Source of the DNA: Planctomycetota bacterium | Lineage (GTDB): Bacteria > Planctomycetota > Phycisphaerae > Phycisphaerales > UBA1924 | NCBI GenBank assembly: GCA_003696675.1 | Contig: RFGH01000117.1 | Coordinates: forward strand, 78,890 to 142,889 | Length of the DNA stretch: 64,000 nucleotides | Reading direction: 5' to 3' | In this document: positions 53,550 to 61,003 of the stretch, piece by piece | How positions within the stretch are numbered: the first letter of the stretch is position 1 | Layout: every line of letters starts with the position of its first letter | Notes under the pieces: model-generated | The model's input: only the letters and a program-made list of their open reading frames with translations | What the model was told of the DNA's origin: nothing | Databases searched by the model: none | Position numbers and translations under genes: made by a program

Positions 53550-54239
53550 TCAGGCCGGACCGGTCTTCTTCTGCAGCCCCTCGTCCATGACCAGCCGTGG
53601 CTGCCCGCCGGCGGGCTGATTCCTCCATGCGACCTCGAGCGAGATATCAAAGAGACGGGCGATCGACTGGAGCTGCCGCTCGATGGAGTCCCGGGCCTGG
53701 GCGATGTAGCGAGGATCGTTTTTCTCGAACAGCTGGGCCGCCTGCGTCTGGGCGGTGCGCATGAGCTCGCCCTGCCGCTCTGCGTTCATGTTGATCACAT
53801 CCAGCAGCCCCAGCACGCGCCCCTGCTGGATGTCATAGGGCTCGACATCCATCAGACGCAGCGATCCGACGATCGGGGGCAACTCGACGCGGAACCGCCC
53901 GTTGCCCAACTCGGTGACATCGCCCGGGCCGAGCGTGCCGAGATCGACCGAATACTGCTTCTCGAACTGGAAAATCATGGCCATCTTGGCCTGGCTGAGC
54001 AGGATCGGGGGCAGCCAGTTCCAGCCCTTGGTCGCGGTAGCGATCTCTTTGGCGTGGACCTCCAGCCCGATCAGCCGCCCCACCGCCCGCACCCGCTCGG
54101 TGAGCATGCGGATCTCGATCCGGTCGACATCCCCGCTCCGCCGACCCCGTCGGATCGCAAGGATGACCCAAGCCGTCACCGCGGCGCCGAGCACCCCGGC
54201 CAAACCGAGCACGATGATGAGCAGGACGAGTTCGTTCAC
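53550..54239 (-). CDS. DUF4230-like membrane-anchored protein
   Basis: 229 residues. A single N-terminal helix (residues ~3-27), then a short basic stretch, then a soluble domain: EIRMLTERVRAVGRLIGLEVHAKEI, KMAMIFQFEKQYSVDLGTL and RFRVELPPIVGSLRLMDVEP. This order of helix plus strand-rich domain resembles DUF4230 proteins of unknown function. Later helices include NAERQGELMRTAQTQA and ARDSIERQLQSIARLF. It converges on the ALDH-like gene with a 12-base gap. Confidence 0.65.
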   Translation of the reverse strand: MNELVLLIIVLGLAGVLGAAVTAWVILAIRRGRRSGDVDRIEIRMLTERVRAVGRLIGLEVHAKEIATATKGWNWLPPILLSQAKMAMIFQFEKQYSVDLGTLGPGDVTELGNGRFRVELPPIVGSLRLMDVEPYDIQQGRVLGLLDVINMNAERQGELMRTAQTQAAQLFEKNDPRYIAQARDSIERQLQSIARLFDISLEVAWRNQPAGGQPRLVMDEGLQKKTGPA

Positions 54240-54305
54240 GCGTGATTCTTGGCGACCGGCGGACCGGGGTTTCGGGGGGACCGGACAGGTCCGAAAATAT
54301 CGGCC

Positions 54306-54971
54306 TTAGGAGGCATCCCCGTCGATGTTCTCGGGCCGGCCGAGTTCGTACGAGCGAATCAGCAGATGCCCCCCCGCCGACACAAGCCCGATGCCGATAA
54401 CGCCGGCGAGCAGCCAGACGGCGATTCGCACCGCCTCGGCCCCGGGTGTTTCTCTGGGTGTGGACATCGGCAGCCCGGTCCCGAGCCTGGCAAGCCCTAC
54501 CACCGCAACAACCGGCAGGAGCATCGCGACGCCGACGAACACCAGACGCCAAGACCGGGGATTCCGAGCCCAGACCGCGACGGACGCGAGCAGCCCGATC
54601 AGGACCGCAGCCGCCAGCCTGGCAGCGAGCATGGGCTTGAGCAGGGGGGCGATATCCGCATTGGTGCCGAAGTTCGCCCGAATCTCAACGAACGCGAATA
54701 CGCCGCAGACAAGCACGGTGCCCCCGGCGCAGGCGAGCGCGAGCGCCCAGCCCTCACGGAAGCGGCCGAAGCCGGCCAGCACCCCTATCGCGCAGGCCCC
54801 GAGAACCAGCAGTTCGAACATGGTGGAGAACCACAGCGTCCGGTCGGCCCCCAGGACAGTCAGGTACAGAACCGGCAGGCAGGACAGCCCCACGATCAGG
54901 GACACCCCCACAGCCGCAAGCCGAAGAAATGCAGGCGGGGTCGGGAGGTGGATGGGTCGTTCGTTGCTCAC
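54306..54971 (-). CDS. Six-helix membrane protein, unrecognised
   Basis: 221 residues with about six hydrophobic helices: LAAVGVSLIVGLSCLPVLYL, FELLVLGACAIGVLAGF, LACAGGTVLVCGVFAFV, LAAAVLIGLLASVAVW, LVFVGVAMLLPVVAVVGL and VWLLAGVIGIGLVSAGGHLL. A short soluble C-terminus is acidic. No conserved motif recognised. It starts 66 bases upstream of the DUF4230-like gene on the same strand, so the two are probably cotranscribed. Confidence 0.68.
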   Translation of the reverse strand: MSNERPIHLPTPPAFLRLAAVGVSLIVGLSCLPVLYLTVLGADRTLWFSTMFELLVLGACAIGVLAGFGRFREGWALALACAGGTVLVCGVFAFVEIRANFGTNADIAPLLKPMLAARLAAAVLIGLLASVAVWARNPRSWRLVFVGVAMLLPVVAVVGLARLGTGLPMSTPRETPGAEAVRIAVWLLAGVIGIGLVSAGGHLLIRSYELGRPENIDGDAS

Positions 54972-55294
54972 GGGGGGCCCTTTCGACCGCTCTTTCGTCT
55001 GATTCTTGGCTCGGGTTCACGCGGTCGTCGAAGGAAGGCCCGAAAACCGGACCGGGCGGGGTCCGGCCAGCCCCCCGCTTCCGGGCACCAGCCCCCCCCA
55101 TTTCCGGGCATATGAAGGTCGAGTGCGGAAGGTGTCAGCGCGGTTGATGCGCTTTGGGCGCGGATCCCGCCGAATCGAGCGGCCGATCCCGCCGATCCTC
55201 GGAAGCCACGGCCCGGTGCTTTCGCTATGCATCGACGGAGGGGAGCCGTCCGGCCGATAGAAGAACCGGGATCAGACTCCCCGCGGAGGTAGCC
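54972..55294. other. Intergenic region between divergent genes, upstream of fliD
   Basis: 323 bases with no open frame I can support. It should contain promoters for the minus-strand membrane-protein gene and for fliD. GGAGGT at 55285-55290 is the fliD ribosome-binding site. I see no repeat, RNA gene or clear sigma-28 promoter. Confidence 0.6.
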
Positions 55295-58129
55295 ATGGGC
55301 GGCATTACCACAGGCGTTGGACTGTTCAGCGGCATCGACACCGGCTCGTTGATCGAGCAGCTGATCGCGTCGCAATCTCGACCGCAGATCCTGGCCAGCC
55401 AGCGGCTGGTGCAGCTGCAGAGCCAGAAGTCCGCCTATCTGGACCTCAACTCACGCCTGAACGCACTCAAGACCGCGGCAGCGGCGTTCCGCACAGGCAA
55501 TGCGTTCGATGTCAAGAAGGCTGTGTCGTCCAACGAGGATGTGCTGACCGCGACCGCAAGCGGCTCTGCGATCAACGGGACCTACAACTTCATCGTCGAC
55601 CGGCTTACCACGACCCAGCAGTTGCTCAGCCGCGGCTTTGCCGATCGTGACTCCACGGCGGTCGGGCTTTCGGCGCTGACCTTCGAGGGGGTCGAGGCCC
55701 GAATCGACCGGGATACGGCGCTGGCCGACCTCAACAACGGTGACGGGATCAACCGCGGCAAGATCAAACTCAACAATGTCGAAGTCGATTTATCGCGCGT
55801 CGAGACCGTGGGCGAACTGCTCGACGCGATCAACAACGCAGGCACCGGTGCCACCGCCTCTGTCAGCAACGGCTCGATCAAGCTCGAGGGCGTGACCAGC
55901 CTGAGCAATGTCACCGGTTACAATGTGCTCTCGTCCATTGGGCTGGACGGAACCGTCAGCTCCACCATGATCGGCTCGGTGATCTACGGGCTTGGGACAA
56001 ACACGGCGCTCTCGACTCTGAACGATGGACGAGGGGTCGGCGTGCGGGATGTGACCGGCGAAGGCGTCTTCGACTTCAATATCACGGTTGACGGGACCGT
56101 CGTGGGCGTTCGCATCGGCGAGATCCAGGAAATCAATGACGACGATGATCTGGTTACCATCGAGGGCGCGGCTTCGAGCACCGGGCAGGTCATCGAGCGG
56201 ATCAATGACGCGCTGGCTGCCGCCGGTTTCACAGATGTCACCGCTTCGATCGACGAGGCGAACGGCCGAATCGTGATCAACAATGCGGCAGGTCGATCGA
56301 TCGAGATCACTGACATCACGACCGGTTCGACCACAGCCCGCACCGCGACCGATCTCGGCATCGCGACTTCCGGGCCGGTGACCGATACGGCCATCAACGG
56401 GCGCCGCGTGCTCGCCGGGCTCAACACGACGCTGCTCTCGAGCATCAACGGCGGTCGCGGCCTGGACGGTGCGGTTGACCCCATCACCTTCGAGACCGCC
56501 AGCGGCGCCTCGATCGCGATCGATATCAGTTCCGCCACCACCCTCAGCGAGGTGATCGACCTGATCAACAACGATCCCGCCAATGATGACGGGCTCGGCA
56601 ACCGGCTTGTTACCGCCACGCTGAACAGCAAGGGCAACGGCATCTCGATATCGGACAACACCACCGGCGTCAACGATCTGGTGATCTCGGGGGATACCGC
56701 CGCGGCGCTCGGGATTGATGGCACCTTTGCGGACAACGCCACCGACGGGTCGAATCTGCAACTGGCCTACATCGGTACCGCGACGCTGCTGGCGAACCTC
56801 AACAACGGCGAGGGCATCGGCACGGGCACATTCCGCATCACCGACTCGTTTTCAGAGTCCGCCGAGATCACAATAAACGAGAACGACAAGACCCTTGGGG
56901 ATGTGATCCGCAAGATCAACTCCGCGGGTCTTTCGATCCAGGCACGCCTGAACGATACAGGCGACGGCCTGCTGATCGAGGAGGTCGGGGCCACCCCGGG
57001 CGGTGCGAAGATCAAAATCGAAGACACTTCCGGCGGCGTCGCGAAGAACCTCCGCATCGCCGGCGAGGCTTCGGGAACCGACGCCGAAAACTTCATCGAC
57101 GGCTCCTATGAGATCACGGTTGAGTTTGACCCGACCGACACGCTCCAAGATATCGTGCGGGCGATCAATGATGCCGCCCCGGGCGTCCGGGCGTCGATCA
57201 TCAACGACGGTGCCGGAGCCAATCCCTTCCGAATGAGCATCGTCTCGGCCCAGTCCGGGCGGGACGGCCGGTTCATCATCGACACCGGCGGCTTCGATCT
57301 CGGCCTGAACACGCTCGAGGAGGGTCAGAACGCCCGGATTTTCTACGGCTCGACCGACCCCGCCAGGGGGGTGCTCCTCTCGAACAACACCAACTCGTTC
57401 GACGGTGTAATCGAGGGTGTCTCTCTTGATATCAACCGTGTGTCGGATGATCCCGTTACGATCTCGATCACGACCGACAGCGAATCGATCGAGAAGAAGA
57501 TCGAGGCGTTCGTCTCCGCCTTCAACACGGTGATCGACCGGATCGACTTCCAAACCCGCTACAACGATGAAACCAAGGAACGCGGCCCGCTGCTGGGTGA
57601 CGGCACCGCGATCGCGATCCGGTCGCGTCTGTTCGAGGCGATCCGGGCTTCGAACGATGGCTTCAACGACACCTTCGATCGTCTGGCACAAGTCGGCATC
57701 ACAGTCGGCGAGGGAAGCAAGCTTGAGTTCGACAGCGAGAAGTTCGCCGCGGCCTACGCCCAGGACCCCGGCGCGGTCGAGGACCTGTTCACCCGTCGCG
57801 ACATCGCGGAGCGAAACGACGACCCGGACGGCGACGGAATCATCATCAATGACCCGGACGCGGAGCTTGAGTTCTCGGCACTCGGTGTGATCCCGCAACT
57901 CGAGGAGCTGATTGACGACTATACCTCCACGATCAACGGCACCCTGCAGAACCGGTCGAACGCCATCGATAACCAGATCGAGCTGCAGCGGGCTCGGATC
58001 GATTCGCTCCAGAAGAGCCTCGATGCCAAGCGGGCGATCCTGGAGCGGCAGTTTCTGGCCATGGAGCAGGCGATCGCCCAGTTCCAGACGCAGGGGTCGG
58101 CCCTGTCGCAAATTCAACTCATCGGCTGA
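55295..58129 (+). CDS. fliD: Flagellar filament cap protein FliD (long form)
   Basis: 944 residues from ATG 55295, with GGAGGT four bases upstream. The N-terminus GLFSGIDTGSLIEQLIASQSRP is the conserved FliD start and the C-terminus (TINGTLQNRSNAIDNQIELQ, FLAMEQAIAQFQTQGSALSQI) the conserved coiled-coil end. The middle is enlarged: four units of the type L..LN.G.G(I/V)..G followed by a strand-helix, near residues 145, 240, 380 and 500, correspond to the flagellin IN motif. Typical FliD is 450-700 residues. It caps the growing filament outside the cell. fliS follows; no flagellin gene is nearby. Confidence 0.93.
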   Translation: MGGITTGVGLFSGIDTGSLIEQLIASQSRPQILASQRLVQLQSQKSAYLDLNSRLNALKTAAAAFRTGNAFDVKKAVSSNEDVLTATASGSAINGTYNFIVDRLTTTQQLLSRGFADRDSTAVGLSALTFEGVEARIDRDTALADLNNGDGINRGKIKLNNVEVDLSRVETVGELLDAINNAGTGATASVSNGSIKLEGVTSLSNVTGYNVLSSIGLDGTVSSTMIGSVIYGLGTNTALSTLNDGRGVGVRDVTGEGVFDFNITVDGTVVGVRIGEIQEINDDDDLVTIEGAASSTGQVIERINDALAAAGFTDVTASIDEANGRIVINNAAGRSIEITDITTGSTTARTATDLGIATSGPVTDTAINGRRVLAGLNTTLLSSINGGRGLDGAVDPITFETASGASIAIDISSATTLSEVIDLINNDPANDDGLGNRLVTATLNSKGNGISISDNTTGVNDLVISGDTAAALGIDGTFADNATDGSNLQLAYIGTATLLANLNNGEGIGTGTFRITDSFSESAEITINENDKTLGDVIRKINSAGLSIQARLNDTGDGLLIEEVGATPGGAKIKIEDTSGGVAKNLRIAGEASGTDAENFIDGSYEITVEFDPTDTLQDIVRAINDAAPGVRASIINDGAGANPFRMSIVSAQSGRDGRFIIDTGGFDLGLNTLEEGQNARIFYGSTDPARGVLLSNNTNSFDGVIEGVSLDINRVSDDPVTISITTDSESIEKKIEAFVSAFNTVIDRIDFQTRYNDETKERGPLLGDGTAIAIRSRLFEAIRASNDGFNDTFDRLAQVGITVGEGSKLEFDSEKFAAAYAQDPGAVEDLFTRRDIAERNDDPDGDGIIINDPDAELEFSALGVIPQLEELIDDYTSTINGTLQNRSNAIDNQIELQRARIDSLQKSLDAKRAILERQFLAMEQAIAQFQTQGSALSQIQLIG

Positions 58130-58173
58130 GCACCGGCTGAAGTCGCCCCCCACACGGACCGATAGCTCTGGCG

Positions 58174-58608
58174 ATGACTCCCAACGAGACCACCACCGCG
58201 TATCTCCGTTCCAAGGTCATGAGCGCCTCGCCAGAGGAGCTTCGGCTGATGCTGCTCGATGGGGCGATCCGGTTCGCCCGCCAGGCCGAGGACGGCCTGC
58301 AGAATCGCAACTTCGAGCACACCTACGCCGGGTTCACCCAGTGCCGGGCCATCGTGCTCGAGCTGGCCAACAGCATCCGCACCGAGCAGATCCCCGAGTT
58401 CGGCAGCAAGCTGCAGAGCCTGTACCACTTCATGTACTCCGAGCTCGTCGCCGCCAGCCACGAGAAGGATGTCCAGCGGCTGCGTCAGGTGATCGAACTG
58501 CTCGAGTATGAACGGGAGACTTGGGTACTCGCGATGGATCGCGCCGCGCAGGAGCGGGCCGGGGCTGAGCCCAAGCCGGCCGCCCGTGCCATCAGCTGCC
58601 AGGCCTGA
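58174..58608 (+). CDS. fliS: Flagellar export chaperone FliS
   Basis: 144 residues. AYLRSKVMSASPEELRLMLLDGAIRFARQAEDGL is the typical first helix pair, and TYAGFTQCRAIVLELANSIR, LYHFMYSELVAASHEKD continue the four-helix bundle that binds flagellin's C-terminus in the cytoplasm. The last ~20 residues are Ala/Pro-rich. It starts 44 bases after fliD and converges on holB. Confidence 0.93.
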   Translation: MTPNETTTAYLRSKVMSASPEELRLMLLDGAIRFARQAEDGLQNRNFEHTYAGFTQCRAIVLELANSIRTEQIPEFGSKLQSLYHFMYSELVAASHEKDVQRLRQVIELLEYERETWVLAMDRAAQERAGAEPKPAARAISCQA

Positions 58609-58617
58609 TACGCCGAA

Positions 58618-59793
58618 TCAGTAGATCGCCTCGCGGGAGGACAACCCCGCGACCAGGTGCTCGAACACGAACTTCATCTGAACATTGCTGTCCAGCTCGC
58701 GTTGTGCTCTTGCCACCGCGTCAATCGCCTGCATGGCCGTGTCTCTTCGCCGGGGATCGACCAGCCCGGGCCGTGCCCGATCGGCAACCAACGAGAGCAT
58801 GCGTCGCACTCCGACGCGGTTGGCCGCATCCTTGGACCGGTTCTCGCCCTGCTTTTCGCCTTCCTTGACCCACGCGGAAGCCCAGTCCTCGACCAGTTTG
58901 CTCATCGTTGAGCCGAGCGTCAAGGGCAGGACGCCGCGCTCGGCTTCCGCCAGCATCGAATCGATGGCTGTGTACCAGGCGTAGGCGCCGCTCTCACGCA
59001 GCGACAACACCCGACCCGGCGAGCCCTGCCCCATACGCAGCAGCCAGTCCCGTTCGGCCCCATCCGCTTCGAGCCCCGCATGGCTCATCCAAACCCGCAT
59101 CGCTTCGTCGGACAATGGCGCGAAGGCGACCCGCTGGCATCGGCTGCGGATCGTCGGGAGCAGCCGGTCTTCGCTGCTGGTCACAAGGATGATGATCGTT
59201 CCTGGTGCCGGCTCCTCGAGCGTCTTCAGGATGGCGTTCTGAGTCGGCGCGTTCGACGGCGAACGATCGAGCAACTCGGCCTCATCAACAATGAACACCT
59301 TGCCCGCACGGGACTCGGACCGCATCACCGGGGCACGCGACGCCGGGACAATCAAGTGCTCCTCGACCACGGCCTTCGGAATGGTCGCCAGCTTCGCATC
59401 ACGCACCTTCGAATCGTCGCTGAACCTTGCAAGTTCCTTGCACACCACATGCAGATCCGGGTGCATCCCGGCGGCCAACAGACGCTGGGTCGGCGAATCC
59501 GGCTCCGGAGCGATCTCGCCGGTCAGGCCCGGCCTGGATGTCGGATCGAGCAGCACGGCCGCCCACGCCAGCGCGGTGGTGAACTTCCCGACCCCTTCAG
59601 GACCATGAAAAATCCACGCATGATGAAGCCGCCCCGACCCCATCGCGGCACGGAGCTGACAGAGCGCCCGCTCATGCCCGATCACCGAATCAAGGGGCAC
59701 GGGCGCGGGGACCTTCAGCGTCTGCCGCTCGCTGGGGCCTTCGATCGTGCGGACGCGCTTGGTGCCGGACTTCTTGGTGGTTTTCTTGGCCAT
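58618..59793 (-). CDS. holB: DNA polymerase III subunit delta' (HolB)
   Basis: 391 residues from ATG 59793. After a basic tail (MAKKTTKKSGTKR) come SVIGHERALCQLRAAM, the P-loop FHGPEGVGKFTTALAWA, VFIVDEAELLDRS, NAILKTLEEPAPGTIIILVTSS and RLLPTIRSRCQRVAF (SRC motif). These are clamp-loader features; the Thr in GKFT departs from the GKT/S pattern. It loads the sliding clamp with tau and delta. A ~50-residue insert after AAVLLDP (EPDSPTQRLLAAGMHPDLHV) is longer than in E. coli. Confidence 0.9.
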   Translation of the reverse strand: MAKKTTKKSGTKRVRTIEGPSERQTLKVPAPVPLDSVIGHERALCQLRAAMGSGRLHHAWIFHGPEGVGKFTTALAWAAVLLDPTSRPGLTGEIAPEPDSPTQRLLAAGMHPDLHVVCKELARFSDDSKVRDAKLATIPKAVVEEHLIVPASRAPVMRSESRAGKVFIVDEAELLDRSPSNAPTQNAILKTLEEPAPGTIIILVTSSEDRLLPTIRSRCQRVAFAPLSDEAMRVWMSHAGLEADGAERDWLLRMGQGSPGRVLSLRESGAYAWYTAIDSMLAEAERGVLPLTLGSTMSKLVEDWASAWVKEGEKQGENRSKDAANRVGVRRMLSLVADRARPGLVDPRRRDTAMQAIDAVARAQRELDSNVQMKFVFEHLVAGLSSREAIY

Positions 59794-59834
59794 GCGTCCC
59801 GGGAGGATACCCGTGCGCACGGGGGCACGCGGCA

Positions 59835-60740
59835 TCACCGACGCCGTCGGGCCGCCGCCATCAAAGCGGTGCCGAACAACGCCACGCCTCCGGGCGTGGG
59901 CACACCCGTTACCGAGTAGATCCACGGCGTATAGGCAGAAACCCTGGTGTAGACCGAGATGTCCCCGTAGTCGGCGTCCGGATTGCCGTCGACCGATGAG
60001 ATGAACGAGGTGATCCCCGCGATGGCGTAGCCGTTGGCGGTCTGCACAAACATCGGTCCGCCCGAGTCGCCGGGCGCGACCTGGATCTCCAGATCCAGCG
60101 GGGCCGAGTCTCCCCAGATCGAATCGTTCGTATTCAGCGGGTTGTCGAAATCCGTAAGCAGCAGATTCTCGCTCCAACCCCGCGCGGTCCCGAGCACATC
60201 GAGCACATTGTTTCCGGCCCTCTTGACCCCCTGCGTCCCGGCGATGTCACCCGTCAGCCCGGTCCCGCTGCGTCCATAGCCCACGGAAGTGCCGACCACG
60301 CCCAGCTCCTCGGACCCCGTGTAAACGGCTGCCGGATCCACATTCGTCACCGCGGAGCTCAGACGAACCAGCGCGATGTCGTTGCCGCCAAAGAAGTCGT
60401 TCGGATCCCAGTCCGGGTGCAGCACAATCTCCTCGACAATGCCGAACGCCGTGTCGGTGCCCCAGAGCACGCTGGTGGTGTTGCCGTCCACGCAGTGCGC
60501 GGCCGTCAGCACCCACCGATCGCTGATCAGCGTCCCTGTACAGATCGTCGACCCTCCGTTGATCAGCAACTGCCCGACCGCGGCGAACTGCGGCTCCTGC
60601 GCCAACGCCAGATACAGCGAGTCGTCCACATCGTGCCGACGCACGCCGGCGCTCGCGGGCCACACGACCCCGCCCGCCACGCCCGCCCCGACGAGAACCC
60701 GGCCGACAGACCTGAACCACAACTCGCGGGCAGAACGCAT
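59835..60740 (-). CDS. Secreted trypsin-like serine protease with PEP-CTERM-like tail
   Basis: 301 residues from ATG 60740, with AAGGAGAGA upstream. Signal peptide at residues 1-~31 (VAGGVVWPASA). S1-family triad: His82 in VLTAAHC, Asp121 in NDIALVRL, and Ser226 in APGDSGGPMF. The C-terminus from residue ~280, VPTPGGVALFGTALMAAARRRR, is a short motif, a hydrophobic helix and an Arg cluster, the layout of PEP-CTERM sorting signals recognised by exosortase in planctomycetes. Likely anchored to the surface or processed there. No exosortase gene in this window. Transcribed away from alaS. Confidence 0.9.
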   Translation of the reverse strand: MRSARELWFRSVGRVLVGAGVAGGVVWPASAGVRRHDVDDSLYLALAQEPQFAAVGQLLINGGSTICTGTLISDRWVLTAAHCVDGNTTSVLWGTDTAFGIVEEIVLHPDWDPNDFFGGNDIALVRLSSAVTNVDPAAVYTGSEELGVVGTSVGYGRSGTGLTGDIAGTQGVKRAGNNVLDVLGTARGWSENLLLTDFDNPLNTNDSIWGDSAPLDLEIQVAPGDSGGPMFVQTANGYAIAGITSFISSVDGNPDADYGDISVYTRVSAYTPWIYSVTGVPTPGGVALFGTALMAAARRRR

Positions 60741-61003
60741 CCGATCTCTCCTTGCCGCTGCGTCGCAACACGGGACCATCCGCCCGATCGGGCGGTGCAC
60801 GCCATCACCATGCCCCCACTCCCGCTCTCCGGCCACCCGCTTGCCCGATCGGACCCCTGTTTTCGGGCCTCCGCATCGGTCCAACCCGACACCGGATCGA
60901 CGGAAACCCCGCCCCGCCCGCGTAGGATCATGCCGCAAGGGCGTCCCCGCATGTTCTCGGACGCTCCAACAACCACTTCCGTCCCCGCCAGGAACGCCGC
61001 AGC

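Noticed and set aside
55253-55260. GCCGATAG upstream of fliD as a sigma-28 -10 box
   Set aside because: There is no TAAA-type -35 at the right distance, and similar GCCGAT words are common in this GC-rich sequence.
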